Origin: Streptomonospora nanhaiensis
Lineage (GTDB): Bacteria; Actinomycetota; Actinomycetes; Streptosporangiales; Streptosporangiaceae
Direction of reading: 5' to 3'
DNA: 64,000 nt
Assembly: GCF_026642255.1 (NCBI RefSeq)
Contig: NZ_CP113264.1
Coordinates: 930,001-994,000, forward strand
Below the pieces are notes generated by a model that was not told where the DNA came from, did no database searches, and saw only the letters and a list, made by a program, of their open reading frames with translations. The translations under genes and the position numbers were made by a program. Every line of letters starts with the position of its first letter. Position 1 is the first letter of the stretch. Of this stretch, positions 7,552 through 16,304 are shown in pieces.

Positions 7552-9012
7552 GTGAGCGTGAACCGTCCGGCTGCCGTCATCGTCCTCGCGGCGGGCGAGG
7601 GCACCCGAATGAAGTCGAAGCTTCCCAAGGTCCTCCACGAGCTCAACGGCCGCAGCATGCTCGGCCACGTTCTCGCGGCCGCGGGCGAACTGGACCCCCA
7701 CCACTCGGTCGTGGTCGTCGGCCACGCCCGGGACCAGGTCCGGTCCCACCTGTCGGAGGTCGCCCCCGAGGCCGCCACCGCGGTCCAGGAGGAGCAGAAC
7801 GGCACCGGCCACGCGGTGCGCATGGCGGTCGAGGACCTCGCCGCCAAGGGCACCGAGCTCGCCGGCACCGTCGTCCTGACGTGCGGGGACACCCCGCTCC
7901 TGCGCGGTTCCACGCTCTCGGAGCTGGTGGCCGCCCACGAGAAGGAGGGCAACGCCGTCACGGTGCTGTCCGCCCGCGTCCCCGACCCCCACGGCTACGG
8001 GCGCATCGTGCGCGACGGCGACGGCGACTTCACCGGCATCGTCGAACACGCCGACGCCTCCCCGGAGCAGCACGCGATCGACGAGATCAACTCGGGCATG
8101 TACGCGTTCGACGGAGCGCTCCTGTCCGCCGTCGTCAAGCGCCTGTCCACGGACAACGCCAAGGGCGAGGAGTACATCACCGACGCGGTCGCGCTCCTGC
8201 GCGGGGACGGGAACCGGGTCGGCGCCTGGATCGCCGAGGACTGGCACGAGGTGCAGGGCGTCAACAACCGCGTCCAGCTCTCCGAGGCCCGCCGCGTCCT
8301 CAACGACCGCCTCCTCGCCGAGCACATGCTCGCGGGCGTCACGGTGGTGGACCCCGCCTCCACGTGGGTGGACGCGCAGGTCCGGATCGGACGCGACGCC
8401 GTGCTCGAGCCCGGCACCCGCCTGCTCGGCGCCACCGTCGTCGGCGAGGACGCCGTCGTCGGCCCCCGCGCCGACCTGAGGGACACGGTCGTCGGCGAGG
8501 GCGCCCAGGTGCGCGAGACGACCGCCGACCGGGCCGAGATCGGCCCGGGGGCCACGGTGGGCCCCTACACCTTCCTCCGACCGGGCACCCGCCTGGCCGG
8601 GCGGGCCAAGGCCGGCGCCTTCGTCGAGATCAAGAACTCGAACGTGGGCGCCGGATCCAAGATCCCGCACCTGACCTACGTCGGGGACGCGGACATCGGC
8701 GTGGGCAGCAACATCGGCTGCTCCTCCGTGTTCGTCAACTACGACGGGGTGGACAAGCACCGGAGCGTCATCGGCGACCACGTGCGGCTCGGCAGCGACA
8801 ACACCTTCGTCGCGCCCGTGCACGTGGGCGACGGCGCCTACTCCGGTGCGGGCACCGTGATCAGGGATGACGTTCCGCCCGGCGCGCTGGCGATCTCCGA
8901 GGGGCACCGCCAGCGCAACGTCGAGGGCTGGACCCGGCGCAAGCGCCCGGGCACGCCCTCCGCCGAGGCGGCGGACAAGGCCGATCGGCACAGAGCCGAC
9001 GACAAGCAGTGA
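7552..9012 (+). CDS. glmU: Bifunctional GlcNAc-1-phosphate uridylyltransferase / GlcN-1-phosphate acetyltransferase
   Basis: 486-residue GlmU, which makes UDP-GlcNAc for peptidoglycan from glucosamine-1-phosphate, acetyl-CoA and UTP. The N-terminal Rossmann uridylyltransferase has LAAGEGTRMKSKLPKVLH, then CGDTPLL and GYGRIVRDGDG. The C-terminal left-handed beta helix has hexapeptide repeats (VVGEDAVVG, DADIGVGSNIG) and the acetyltransferase segment NYDGVDKH with its catalytic His. GTG 7552 is chosen because GAGGGG lies ten bases upstream and the conserved N-terminus begins a few residues later. The prs start lies just past its stop, so the two genes form an operon linking UDP-GlcNAc and PRPP supply. 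Confidence 0.95.
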   Translation: MSVNRPAAVIVLAAGEGTRMKSKLPKVLHELNGRSMLGHVLAAAGELDPHHSVVVVGHARDQVRSHLSEVAPEAATAVQEEQNGTGHAVRMAVEDLAAKGTELAGTVVLTCGDTPLLRGSTLSELVAAHEKEGNAVTVLSARVPDPHGYGRIVRDGDGDFTGIVEHADASPEQHAIDEINSGMYAFDGALLSAVVKRLSTDNAKGEEYITDAVALLRGDGNRVGAWIAEDWHEVQGVNNRVQLSEARRVLNDRLLAEHMLAGVTVVDPASTWVDAQVRIGRDAVLEPGTRLLGATVVGEDAVVGPRADLRDTVVGEGAQVRETTADRAEIGPGATVGPYTFLRPGTRLAGRAKAGAFVEIKNSNVGAGSKIPHLTYVGDADIGVGSNIGCSSVFVNYDGVDKHRSVIGDHVRLGSDNTFVAPVHVGDGAYSGAGTVIRDDVPPGALAISEGHRQRNVEGWTRRKRPGTPSAEAADKADRHRADDKQ

Positions 9013-9029
9013 CTGTGGGGGAGAAACAC

Positions 9030-9998
9030 GTGACCGGCATGAAGGCCACCGGCCAGAAGAACCTGATGCTGTTCTCGGGACGCACACACCCGGGGCTGGC
9101 CGAGGAGGTAGCCAAGGAGCTGGGGATCGAGGTGGTCCCCACCCGGTTCGACACCTTCGCCAACGGTGAGATCTTCATGCGGTACCTGGAGTCGGTCCGC
9201 GGCTGCGACGCGTTCGTCATCCAGAGCCACGCCGACCCGGTCAACGAGTCGATCATGGAGCAGCTGATCATGGTGGACGCGCTCAAGCGCGCGTCCGCCA
9301 AGCGGATCACCGTGGTCACGCCGATCCTGGGCTACGCCCGCCAGGACAAGAAGCACCGCGGCCGCGAGCCCATCTCGGCGCGCCTGGTCACCGACCTGTT
9401 CCGGACCGCGGGCGCGGACCGGATGATGGCCGTCGACCTGCACACGGACCAGATCCAGGGCTTCTTCGACGGTCCGGTCGACCACCTCTTCGCGCTGCCG
9501 ATCCTGGCCGACCACGTCGCCAGCCAGGTCGAGCGCTCCGACATCACCGTGGTCTCCCCCGACGCGGGCCGCGTCCGGACCGCCGACCGCTGGGCGGACC
9601 GCCTCGGCGCCCCCCTGGCGATCATCCACAAGCGGCGCGACCCGGACGTCGCCAACCAGGTGAAGGTCCACGAGGTCGTCGGCACGGTCAAGGACCGCGT
9701 CTGCGTCCTGGTGGACGACATGATCGACACCGGCGGCACCATCGTGAAGGCCTCCGAGGCCCTGTTCGAGCAGGGGGCCAGGAAGGTCATCGTGGCCGCC
9801 ACGCACGGCGTGCTGTCCGGCCCGGCGGCCGAGCGCCTCCAGAACTCGCGGATCTCCGAGGTGATCATCACCAACACGCTCCCCGTCCCCGAGGAGCGTG
9901 CCTTCGAGAAGCTGACCCAGCTCTCGATCGCCCCGCTGGTGGCCCGCGCGATCAGCGAGGTCTTCACGGACGGCTCGGTCACGAGCCTGTTCGAGTAG
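9030..9998 (+). CDS. prs: Ribose-phosphate pyrophosphokinase (PRPP synthase)
   Basis: 322-residue class I PRPP synthase, which converts ribose-5-phosphate and ATP to PRPP for purine, pyrimidine, His and Trp synthesis. It shows NLMLFSGRTHPGLAEEV, the flexible-loop region ARQDKKHRGREPISARL, DLHTDQIQGFFD and the PRPP-binding motif VLVDDMIDTGGTIVKA. GTG 9030 follows GGGGGAG at 9017-9023 with a spacing of six bases. An upstream in-frame GTG at 9009 would overlap the glmU stop by four bases and is the alternative. It is followed by a strong hairpin, so glmU-prs probably ends here. Confidence 0.95.
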   Translation: MTGMKATGQKNLMLFSGRTHPGLAEEVAKELGIEVVPTRFDTFANGEIFMRYLESVRGCDAFVIQSHADPVNESIMEQLIMVDALKRASAKRITVVTPILGYARQDKKHRGREPISARLVTDLFRTAGADRMMAVDLHTDQIQGFFDGPVDHLFALPILADHVASQVERSDITVVSPDAGRVRTADRWADRLGAPLAIIHKRRDPDVANQVKVHEVVGTVKDRVCVLVDDMIDTGGTIVKASEALFEQGARKVIVAATHGVLSGPAAERLQNSRISEVIITNTLPVPEERAFEKLTQLSIAPLVARAISEVFTDGSVTSLFE

Positions 9999-10028
9999 GC
10001 CCGCGCCAAGTTCCCGCCAAGTCCCGCG

Positions 10029-10077
10029 CGCCCCGTTGACGGCCTCCCGGTCCGGGAGGCGCCCGCCGACGGGGCGT
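10029..10077 (+). terminator. Hairpin terminator after prs
   Basis: Nested inverted repeats: outer CGCCCCGT / ACGGGGCG and inner GCCTCCC / GGGAGGC with a five-base loop. It sits 31 bases past the prs stop with a short T run after it. Confidence 0.65.
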
Positions 10078-10078
10078 G

Positions 10079-10356
10079 TTCTGAGTCGTCGGTGAAGCCA
10101 GTAGACTTGACCGAGTGTCCCCGTGCCCAGGTGGAGTCGTGTTCGGCTTCGCTCAGGAGCACGGGCAGGGGTGCGCGACGAGCGTTCCCGGGCCGGACGG
10201 GTCCGGTGACGGCTCGCCGGGCACGCCTGGAACCAGGGCGGTCGCGTCCCCTGCCTGAGGGGAGACCCCGCCGCATTCTCCGCCGAGGGCGGGAATCGTT
10301 CGTACTACTGGAGTCGTGTTCCCCGTGCTGCGGGGTTGAACCCGAGGAGTTTTGTC
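10079..10356 (+). promoter_or_regulatory. rplY promoter and long leader with repeated elements
   Basis: A sigma-70-like pair TTCTGA (10079-10084) and TAGACT (10102-10107), 17 bases apart, would start transcription near 10115 and give a leader of about 240 bases. The leader holds two copies of TGGAGTCGTGTTC (10132-10144 and 10309-10321). It also has two copies of CCCGTGC (10120-10126, 10322-10328) that can each pair with GCACGGG at 10159-10165. The second copy adjoins the hairpin CCCCG-TGCTG-CGGGG just before the ribosome site. Alternative pairings could control L25 translation; function is inferred. Confidence 0.4.
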
Positions 10357-10947
10357 GTGTCCGAGGTACGTATCGCTGCCGAGCCCCGCACGGAATTCGG
10401 CAAGGGCGCCTCCCGTCGCGCCCGCCGCGCGGGTAAGGTGCCGGCCGTCCTCTACGGCCACGGCACCGAGCCCCGCCACCTGAACCTGCCGGGCCACGAG
10501 CTCATGCTCGCCCTGAAGACCCCGAACGTCCTGATCCGCCTCGAAGGCCTGGACAAGGACAACCTCGCCCTGCCCAAGAGTGTGCAGCGCGACGCCATCA
10601 AGGGCTTCCTTGAGCACATCGACCTCCTGGTCGTGTCCAAGGGCGAGAAGGTCGAGGTTGAGATCTCGGTGAACCTGACCGGTGAGGTCAAGGCCCCGGG
10701 TGTGCTCAATCAGGAGCTCGTCACCGTGACCGTCGAGGCTGAGGCCACCAACATCCCCACCGGTGTCGACTTCGACATCGAAGGCCTGGAGGTCGGGGCC
10801 AACCCGACCGCCGGCGACCTGAAGCTGCCCACGGGCGCCACCCTGGTCACCGACCCCGAGACCCTCGTGCTCACCGTCTCCGCGCCCCGCGTGGAGGAGG
10901 AGCCGACGACCGGAGCCGAGACCACCGAGGAGGCCGCCGCCGAGTAG
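10357..10947 (+). CDS. rplY: 50S ribosomal protein L25 / general stress protein Ctc
   Basis: 196-residue L25 of the long CTC type, with an N-terminal 5S rRNA-binding L25 domain and a C-terminal TL5/CTC beta domain. The N-terminal motif FGKGASRRARRAGKVPAVLYGHG is typical and is followed by HLNLPGHEL. The second domain has GVLNQELVTVTVEAEATNIP and DFDIEGLEVG. The acidic tail EEPTTGAETTEEAAAE is common in the family. GTG 10357 is chosen because GAGGAG (10344-10349) lies seven bases upstream. Order prs-rplY-pth is conserved in actinobacteria. Confidence 0.95.
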   Translation: MSEVRIAAEPRTEFGKGASRRARRAGKVPAVLYGHGTEPRHLNLPGHELMLALKTPNVLIRLEGLDKDNLALPKSVQRDAIKGFLEHIDLLVVSKGEKVEVEISVNLTGEVKAPGVLNQELVTVTVEAEATNIPTGVDFDIEGLEVGANPTAGDLKLPTGATLVTDPETLVLTVSAPRVEEEPTTGAETTEEAAAE

Positions 10948-10974
10948 GGCGGTGGTGCTGTCCACGGATCTGGA

Positions 10975-11008
10975 CGAACGCGCGGTTCCCACGGGGGCCG
11001 CGCGTTCG
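10975..11008 (+). terminator. Terminator after rplY
   Basis: Perfect 11-base inverted repeat CGAACGCGCGG / CCGCGCGTTCG with a 12-base loop, 28 bases past the rplY stop. No strong T run follows, as is common in actinomycetes. Confidence 0.6.
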
Positions 11009-11133
11009 CCGTATCGGTAGGGTCGTGCCCCATGTGGACCTGGTTGAGGGCGTTGTCGGGCAGGAAGGAAGCCGGCGGTGGCGACACTGCGGGCGGGAGC
11101 GGCGGCAGGAGCGCCGAAGGGGGGAGCGGGGAC

Positions 11134-11709
11134 ATGGGCGAGGCCGAGCGCTGGCTCGTCGTGGGGCTGGGCAACCCCGGCCCCAAATACGCGGGCAACC
11201 GGCACAACGCCGGCTTCCTGGTGGTCGGGGCGCTCGCCGGCGGCGAGCGCTGGAAGGCGCACAAGGCGCACGCCGAGGTGGTGGAGACGCGCCTGGAGGG
11301 CGTGCCGGTGGTCCTGGCCAAGCCCCGGACCTTCATGAACCTGTCGGGCGGCCCGGTGGCCGGCCTGGCGAGGTTCTACAAGGTGCCGGTCGAGCGGATC
11401 ATCGTGGTGCACGACGAGATGGACATCGACTTCGGCGCGCTGAAGCTCAAGAAGGGCGGGGGGCCCGGCGGGCACAACGGGCTCAAGTCGATGACGGCGT
11501 CCCTGTCCAGCCCGGAGTACATCCGCGTGCGCTTCGGGGTGGGCCGCCCGCCGGGACGCATGGACCCGGCCGCGTACGTGCTCAAGGACTTCTCCGCGGC
11601 CGAGCGCGCCGAGCTGGACCTGGACGTCGAGCGGGCCGCGGACGCCGTGCGCACGGTCCTCCGCGACGGCCTGGGCCGGGCGCAGAACATCTTCCACACC
11701 GCGGCCTGA
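11134..11709 (+). CDS. pth: Peptidyl-tRNA hydrolase
   Basis: 191-residue Pth, which cleaves peptidyl-tRNA dropped from the ribosome and recycles the tRNA. Conserved elements are [20 protein letters not shown] with the catalytic His, [29 protein letters not shown] with the catalytic Asp, and GGHNGLKSM. The frame continues upstream to ATG 11032, but the added 34 residues are Gly/Arg-rich and not conserved. ATG 11134 has AAGGGGGGAG about eight bases upstream. It follows rplY closely, the usual actinobacterial neighbourhood. Confidence 0.93.
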   Translation: MGEAERWLVVGLGNPGPKYAGNRHNAGFLVVGALAGGERWKAHKAHAEVVETRLEGVPVVLAKPRTFMNLSGGPVAGLARFYKVPVERIIVVHDEMDIDFGALKLKKGGGPGGHNGLKSMTASLSSPEYIRVRFGVGRPPGRMDPAAYVLKDFSAAERAELDLDVERAADAVRTVLRDGLGRAQNIFHTAA

Positions 11710-11904
11710 GGGACGGCCGGGGAGCGGTCACGGACGGCCCCGGCCGCGCCTCCCGCCGGAGGGCCGCCCGCCGGGCCCGTCCGCGTCGCCCGCCGTGGCG
11801 GGCGCCCTGGCCGGGCCGCCCGCTCCTCCCCGGGCCGCCTCCTGCCGCCGGACACCTCCACCCGGGCGGCCTCTCCTCTCTGCCCCGGACCCCGGCCCCG
11901 GCCC

Positions 11905-12519
11905 TCAGCGGCGCAGCAGCCGCCAGGTGGCCAGGGCGAGGGCGTGCGCCCCGCCGACCGGACCGCCGTCCCCCTCCTCCGAGCCCGGCCGTCCCCCGGC
12001 CGGCCCCGGCCCGCCGGTTCCGGCGCGGACGCCGTCGGCGATCACCCCGACCAGCGCCCCCGCGAGGTACGCGGCGTGCGTGCGCACGGGCACGTCGTCG
12101 AACCCCGCGGGCCCCTCCCCGGCCGCGAAGCGCGCGGCCAGCTCCCCGGCCAGGCGCTCCCGCAGGCGGTTCGCGAAACGGGGACTCCCCTGGTCGGACA
12201 GCATCCGCCGGTACAGCACGGCGTTCTCGGCCACGTGGGCGAACAGGTCCACCAGAGGCTGCGGCGGCCGGTCCCGCGGGGCGTCCAGCGGACACAGCGC
12301 CGCGCACCGCGCCACGTGAGCGACGGCGTCGTCCATGGCGTCGGCGACGAGGGCGTCCAGGTCGGCGTAGTGCTGGTACACCGTCGCCCGGTTCACCTCG
12401 GCGCGCCGAGCCACGGCGGACATCGTCACATCGGCGAGCTCCCGCTCGGCGGCCAGGGAGAGGAGGGCGGCGCGCAGCCGGTCACGGGTGCGGCGGGCGC
12501 GCGGGTCTTCGGGGTTCAC
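11905..12519 (-). CDS. TetR family transcriptional regulator
   Basis: 204-residue regulator. Its helix-turn-helix segment LADVTMSAVARRAEVNRATVYQHYADLDALVADA is canonical. The ligand-binding part (DLFAHVAENAVLYRRMLSDQG, RTHAAYLAGALVGVIADGV) contains a Gly/Pro-rich loop near the end (TGGPGPAGGRPGSEEGDGG). It is divergent from the DsbA-TPR gene, and a 26-base imperfect palindrome lies between them, so it probably represses both itself and that gene (inference). Confidence 0.88.
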   Translation of the reverse strand: MNPEDPRARRTRDRLRAALLSLAAERELADVTMSAVARRAEVNRATVYQHYADLDALVADAMDDAVAHVARCAALCPLDAPRDRPPQPLVDLFAHVAENAVLYRRMLSDQGSPRFANRLRERLAGELAARFAAGEGPAGFDDVPVRTHAAYLAGALVGVIADGVRAGTGGPGPAGGRPGSEEGDGGPVGGAHALALATWRLLRR

Positions 12520-12551
12520 CGTTCCAGGCTAGGACACGCGACGACTAAAAG

Positions 12552-12577
12552 ACACCTGTTGCTTAAACGACAAGTGT
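12552..12577. promoter_or_regulatory. Palindromic operator between tetR and dsbA-like genes
   Basis: ACACCTGTTG, six-base centre CTTAAA, CGACAAGTGT. Eight of ten positions are complementary between the arms. It lies in a short AT-richer divergent promoter, 18 bases before the rightward gene and 33 bases before the TetR start, as expected for a TetR operator. Confidence 0.65.
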
Positions 12578-12594
12578 TGGTTATGGTCCGGAAT

Positions 12595-13575
12595 ATGAGA
12601 ATCGAGGTCTGGGCGGACGTGGTCTGCCCCTGGATGTACATCGGCAAGCGGCGCCTGGAGCGGGCCCTCGCCGGCCTGCCCGACGCGGAGTCCGTGGAGG
12701 TGGTCTGGCGTCCTTACCGGATCGACCCCTCCGCCCCCGCGGTCGGCGAGCCGCTGGGCGCGCTGCTGGAGGACCCCTCCGTGGACGACGCCCTCCGGGC
12801 GTGCGCGCCCGCCCTCACACCGGGGGAGAACCGGGACCGCGTCGCGGAGATCGCGGAGTCCGAGGGCCTGGGGCCCCGCTGGGGTGCGGCCTGGAGGGTC
12901 AGCAGCCATGACGCCCACAGGCTCGTCCTGCTCGCCGGCCGGGCCGGAGGGTCCGGGCTCCAGGACGCCGTCGTGGAGGGCGTCCTGCGCGCCCACTTCG
13001 TGGAGGGCGAGGACATCGGCTCGGCCCCGGTCCTCGACCGGATCGCCCGGGGGGCCGGCCTTCCGGACGGCGGCCGCCTCCTCCGGGCCGGGGAGGGAGG
13101 GGAGGAGGTCCGTGAGCTGGTCCTGCGCGGCCGGGCGGCCGGGGTCCGCACCTCCCCGACGCTCGTCGCCAACGGCCGCGCGCTGGAGGGTGCGCAGCAC
13201 CCCGACGCGATCCGTGAGTTCCTGGTCGCCGCCGCCGGGCACGCGCCCCGGGTCCTCCCTGAGGAGGTCGAGCGCTTCCGCCTGGCGGAGGCCCTGCTGG
13301 ACTCGGGCGACCCGCTCGGGGCGCTCACGCTCCTGCGGCCGCTGCTCGACGGGTATGCCGCCGACCGGGGCGTGCGCCTGCTCGCCGCACGCGCCCACTA
13401 CCGCTCCGCGCAGCTCAACCGCGCCAGGCGAGGACTGGAGGCCCTGGTCGAGGAGGCCCCGGACGACGCCTACGCCCGACTGCTGCTGGGACGGACCCTC
13501 CAGCGCCAGGGGGAGGAGGAGTCGGCCGCGCCCCACCTGCGCCTGGCGGGGGTGATGGTCCCGTCCTACGCCTGA
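12595..13575 (+). CDS. DsbA/FrnE-like protein with CPWM active site and C-terminal TPR-like region
   Basis: 326 residues. The first 220 or so form a DsbA-type thioredoxin fold of the FrnE group: it begins RIEVWADVVCPWMYIGKRRLE, and the cis-Pro region is GVRTSPTLVANG. The usual CPWC is CPWM, so the resolving Cys is missing; a monothiol or glutathione-S-transferase-like (HCCA isomerase-like) reaction is more likely than disulfide oxidation. Residues from about 225 to 326 look like TPR helices (LAEALLDSGDPLGALTLLRPLL, LAARAHYRSAQLNRARRGLEAL, ARLLLGRTLQRQGEEESAAPHL). The start is ATG 12595; an in-frame ATG at 12583 is possible, and neither has a strong ribosome site. Confidence 0.85.
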   Translation: MRIEVWADVVCPWMYIGKRRLERALAGLPDAESVEVVWRPYRIDPSAPAVGEPLGALLEDPSVDDALRACAPALTPGENRDRVAEIAESEGLGPRWGAAWRVSSHDAHRLVLLAGRAGGSGLQDAVVEGVLRAHFVEGEDIGSAPVLDRIARGAGLPDGGRLLRAGEGGEEVRELVLRGRAAGVRTSPTLVANGRALEGAQHPDAIREFLVAAAGHAPRVLPEEVERFRLAEALLDSGDPLGALTLLRPLLDGYAADRGVRLLAARAHYRSAQLNRARRGLEALVEEAPDDAYARLLLGRTLQRQGEEESAAPHLRLAGVMVPSYA

Positions 13576-13909
13576 CGGAGCCGGCCCCGGGGCCGAGTTC
13601 CCCGGGCGGGCCGTCACGTCCCGCGCACGGTTTCGGTCGTCCCCTACCCGGGTCCACTTCTGTCCGTCCCCGGCGTGTCCGCCGGGGTGTTCCGGGTCTC
13701 GGAACAGACACATTCTTGGCTTGACCAGGTCTTCTTGCCCGACAATGAGCAACCCAGCGCGACTTTTCCACTACTTTTGGTTACTGTTCGGGTCGTCGTT
13801 CCTGTGCGCGCCCGACCAGACGCCCCGCTCATGCCCTCTGCGTCGTTACCAGTGGCGCCCGGGGTGATGACTCGAAGTAGGGCTCCACAGCCGTGGTCTT
13901 GGGGGAAGC
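13576..13909. other. Promoter region of the polysaccharide locus, 334 bases
   Basis: The stretch from 13700 to 13800 is clearly AT-richer than its surroundings. It carries the ACTAC-N5-GTTAC element at 13770-13784 and TTGACC at 13721. No coding region is convincing. It probably holds the promoter of the sugar transferase-cysQ-cysD-cysN unit. Confidence 0.5.
13770..13784 (-). promoter_or_regulatory. RTAAC-N5-GTAGT element, copy 1
   Basis: Reads GTAAC-CAAAA-GTAGT on the minus strand. It is 125 bases upstream of the sugar transferase start. Matching elements occur before the genes at 21783, 25600 and 33239, so this is a candidate regulator site shared across the locus. Confidence 0.55.
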
Positions 13910-15460
13910 ATGGTCACCAGCGGGGTGAAGGCCGTCCGTGAACAGCCGGCGCGCACCGTCGTCGGCGCCGGAGACGGCGTCGGCGGACGGGACGCCGGGA
14001 TCGGTCCGCTGCTCACCGGGGGAGGCGCCGGGCCGCGGACGCGCTCCGCATCCTGGACGCGGCCGTACGTGGTGAGCCTCGTCGCGCTGGACCTCGCCGC
14101 GGCCTTCGCGGCGACCCTGGGCGGAACGGTCCTCCGCTTCCACGGCTCACCGGGGGCGTCCGCCGCCTCCACCCACCTCCTGCTGTCCCTCCTCCTGCCC
14201 TTCGCGTGGGTCCTGTTCGTCTACCTGGGCGGCGGCTACGCCCGGCGCTTCCTCGGCGTGGGCACCGAGGAGTACCGGCGCGTCGCCACGGCCGGGCTCG
14301 CGCTCGCCGCGTCCGTCGCGATCGGCGCGTACGCGGTCACGTTCGACCTGGCGCGCGGCTACGCACTCGTCGCGCTCCCGCTCGTCCCCCTGGTCAGCCT
14401 CGCCCTGCGGTACGCGCGCCGCAAGGCCCTGCACCGGAGGCGGCGCTCCGGACTGTGCATGAGCGGCGTCGTGGTCGTCGGGCACCGGGCCGCAGCGGGG
14501 GACCTGATCCGCCGTTTCCGCGACGAGATCTACCACGGCATGCGCGTCGTCGGCGTGTGCCTGCCGCCGGACGACACCGTCGCCGGCCTGGGGACGGACG
14601 CGGTGGAGGACTGCCCGGTCCTGGGCGCCTTCGAGGACGCGGCCGACGCGGCGGCCCTCGTCGGGGCCGACACCGTGGCGGTCCTCGCCTGCCCCGAGAT
14701 GGACGGGGCCGAACTGCGCCGCCTGGCCTGGCGGCTGGAGAAGAACGGCACCGACATCATCGTCGCTTCGGCGCTGATGGAGGTCGCGGGGCCGCGGACC
14801 TCCATCCGGCCGGTCGCGGGGCTGCCGCTCCTGCACGTGGAGCACCCCGAGCTGGCGGGCGTCCGCCGCGTGCTCAAGTCGGTCTTCGACCGCTCCGCCG
14901 CCGCGCTCGCCCTGTTCCTGCTGTCCCCGCTGTTCCTGGCGCTGTTCGTCCTCATCCGGGGGGAGGGCCGCGGCCCCGCGCTGTTCACGCAGACCCGCGT
15001 GGGCCGGGGTGGCGCCGAGTTCACCGTGTACAAGTTCCGTACCATGGTGGTCGGGGCCGAGGCGTTGAAGGCGATGCTCCAGCCCCGCAACGAGCACGAC
15101 GGTGTGCTGTTCAAGATGCGTCGCGACCCCAGGGTGACGTCCGTGGGGGCATGGCTGCGCCGGTACTCGCTCGACGAGCTTCCCCAGCTCGTCAACGTGG
15201 TCCGGGGGGAGATGTCGCTCGTCGGCCCCAGGCCGCCGCTGCCGGAGGAGGTCGCCCAGTACGGGCACGACGTCCGCCGGAGGCTGGTGGTCAAACCGGG
15301 GCTGACGGGTCTGTGGCAGGTCAGCGGCAGGTCCGACCTCTCGTGGGAGGAATCGGTCCGCCTCGATCTGCGGTACGTGGAAAACTGGTCGCTGACGCTG
15401 GACATCCAGATCCTGTGGAAGACGTGGTCAGCGGTGATCCGTGGGGCGGGAGCATACTAG
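13910..15460 (+). CDS. Polyprenyl-phosphate sugar-1-phosphate transferase (exopolysaccharide initiation)
   Basis: 516-residue membrane enzyme of the WbaP/CpsE group, which attaches the first sugar phosphate to undecaprenyl phosphate. The N-terminal half has four or five hydrophobic segments (VSLVALDLAAAFAATLGG, LLLSLLLPFAWVLFVYLG, ATAGLALAASVAIGAYAV) and a CoA-binding-like domain (GVVVVGHRAA). After another membrane helix (ALALFLLSPLFLALFVLI) the catalytic domain shows KFRTM, LDELPQLVNVVRGEMSLVGP, PGLTGLWQVSGRSDLSWEE and a final DIQILWKT. ATG 13910 has GGGGGAAG just upstream. The next gene begins three bases after its stop, so it heads an operon with sulfate-activation genes. Confidence 0.92.
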   Translation: MVTSGVKAVREQPARTVVGAGDGVGGRDAGIGPLLTGGGAGPRTRSASWTRPYVVSLVALDLAAAFAATLGGTVLRFHGSPGASAASTHLLLSLLLPFAWVLFVYLGGGYARRFLGVGTEEYRRVATAGLALAASVAIGAYAVTFDLARGYALVALPLVPLVSLALRYARRKALHRRRRSGLCMSGVVVVGHRAAAGDLIRRFRDEIYHGMRVVGVCLPPDDTVAGLGTDAVEDCPVLGAFEDAADAAALVGADTVAVLACPEMDGAELRRLAWRLEKNGTDIIVASALMEVAGPRTSIRPVAGLPLLHVEHPELAGVRRVLKSVFDRSAAALALFLLSPLFLALFVLIRGEGRGPALFTQTRVGRGGAEFTVYKFRTMVVGAEALKAMLQPRNEHDGVLFKMRRDPRVTSVGAWLRRYSLDELPQLVNVVRGEMSLVGPRPPLPEEVAQYGHDVRRRLVVKPGLTGLWQVSGRSDLSWEESVRLDLRYVENWSLTLDIQILWKTWSAVIRGAGAY

Positions 15461-15463
15461 CCG

Positions 15464-16255
15464 GTGAAGAGCATCCGAAACGATCATGAGGTGGCCCGCG
15501 ACCTGGCCGGCGAGGCGGGGCAGCTGCTGCTGCGCCTGCGCGCCCGGCACGGTTTCGACGAACCCGACGTGCTGCGCACGCTGGGGGACCGGACCTCCCA
15601 CGAGTTCCTGTTCTCGGCGCTGGGCCGGCTGAGGCCCAGCGACGCGGTGCTCTCCGAGGAGGGCGCCGACGACCACTCCCGGCTCCGGGCCAGGCGCGTG
15701 TGGATCATCGATCCGCTCGACGGCACCCGGGAGTTCGCGGAGGCGGGCCGCACCGACTGGGCGGTGCACGTCGCCCTGTGGGAGGACGGCGACCTGGTCG
15801 CGGGGGCCGTGGCGCTCCCCGCGCAGGGCAGCACCCTGTCCACGGTCGACCCGCCCTGGCTGCCCGAGGAGCGCCCGGCGGGCCAGCGGCTGCGCATCAC
15901 GGCCAGCCGGACCCGGCCGCCCGGCTTCGTGCAGCGGATGGCGACCCAGCTCGGCGCCGAGGTGGTCCCGATGGGGTCGGCGGGCGCGAAGATCTGCGCG
16001 GTGCTCCTCGGCATCGCCGACATCTACGTGCACGCGGGCGGCCAGTACGAGTGGGACAGCGCGGCCCCGGTGGCGGTCGCGCGGGCCTCCGGCCTGCACA
16101 CCTCCCGGATCGACGGCTCCGAACTGCGCTACAACGTAGCCGACCCGCTACTCCCCGATGTCCTCGTATGCCGATCGGAATTGTCGGGTATGTTGTTGGC
16201 AAGCATCCGCGACGGCGCGGACCTGGACAGCGCGGGTCCGCACGCGGGGGGCTGA
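15464..16255 (+). CDS. 3'(2'),5'-bisphosphate nucleotidase / inositol monophosphatase family (CysQ-like)
   Basis: 263-residue member of the lithium-sensitive phosphatase fold. Metal-site motifs are SEEGADD, WIIDPLDGTREFAEAG (the DPLDGT signature) and YEWDSAAPVAVARASGL. CysQ enzymes dephosphorylate PAP, the by-product of sulfotransferases, and also PAPS. The position between a polysaccharide sugar transferase and cysD, with two sulfotransferases nearby, favours PAP recycling over inositol phosphate hydrolysis (inference from context). GTG 15464 starts three bases after the preceding stop; GGGAG lies about 12 bases upstream. Confidence 0.85.
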   Translation: MKSIRNDHEVARDLAGEAGQLLLRLRARHGFDEPDVLRTLGDRTSHEFLFSALGRLRPSDAVLSEEGADDHSRLRARRVWIIDPLDGTREFAEAGRTDWAVHVALWEDGDLVAGAVALPAQGSTLSTVDPPWLPEERPAGQRLRITASRTRPPGFVQRMATQLGAEVVPMGSAGAKICAVLLGIADIYVHAGGQYEWDSAAPVAVARASGLHTSRIDGSELRYNVADPLLPDVLVCRSELSGMLLASIRDGADLDSAGPHAGG

Positions 16256-16304
16256 CCGAAGGACCCCCGCGCCGTCGGCCGTGCGGTATCTCTAAGGCGG
16301 ATTC

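Noticed and set aside
11032..11133. Longer N-terminus of peptidyl-tRNA hydrolase
   Set aside because: Residues are low-complexity Gly/Arg/Ser, and a strong ribosome site precedes ATG 11134.
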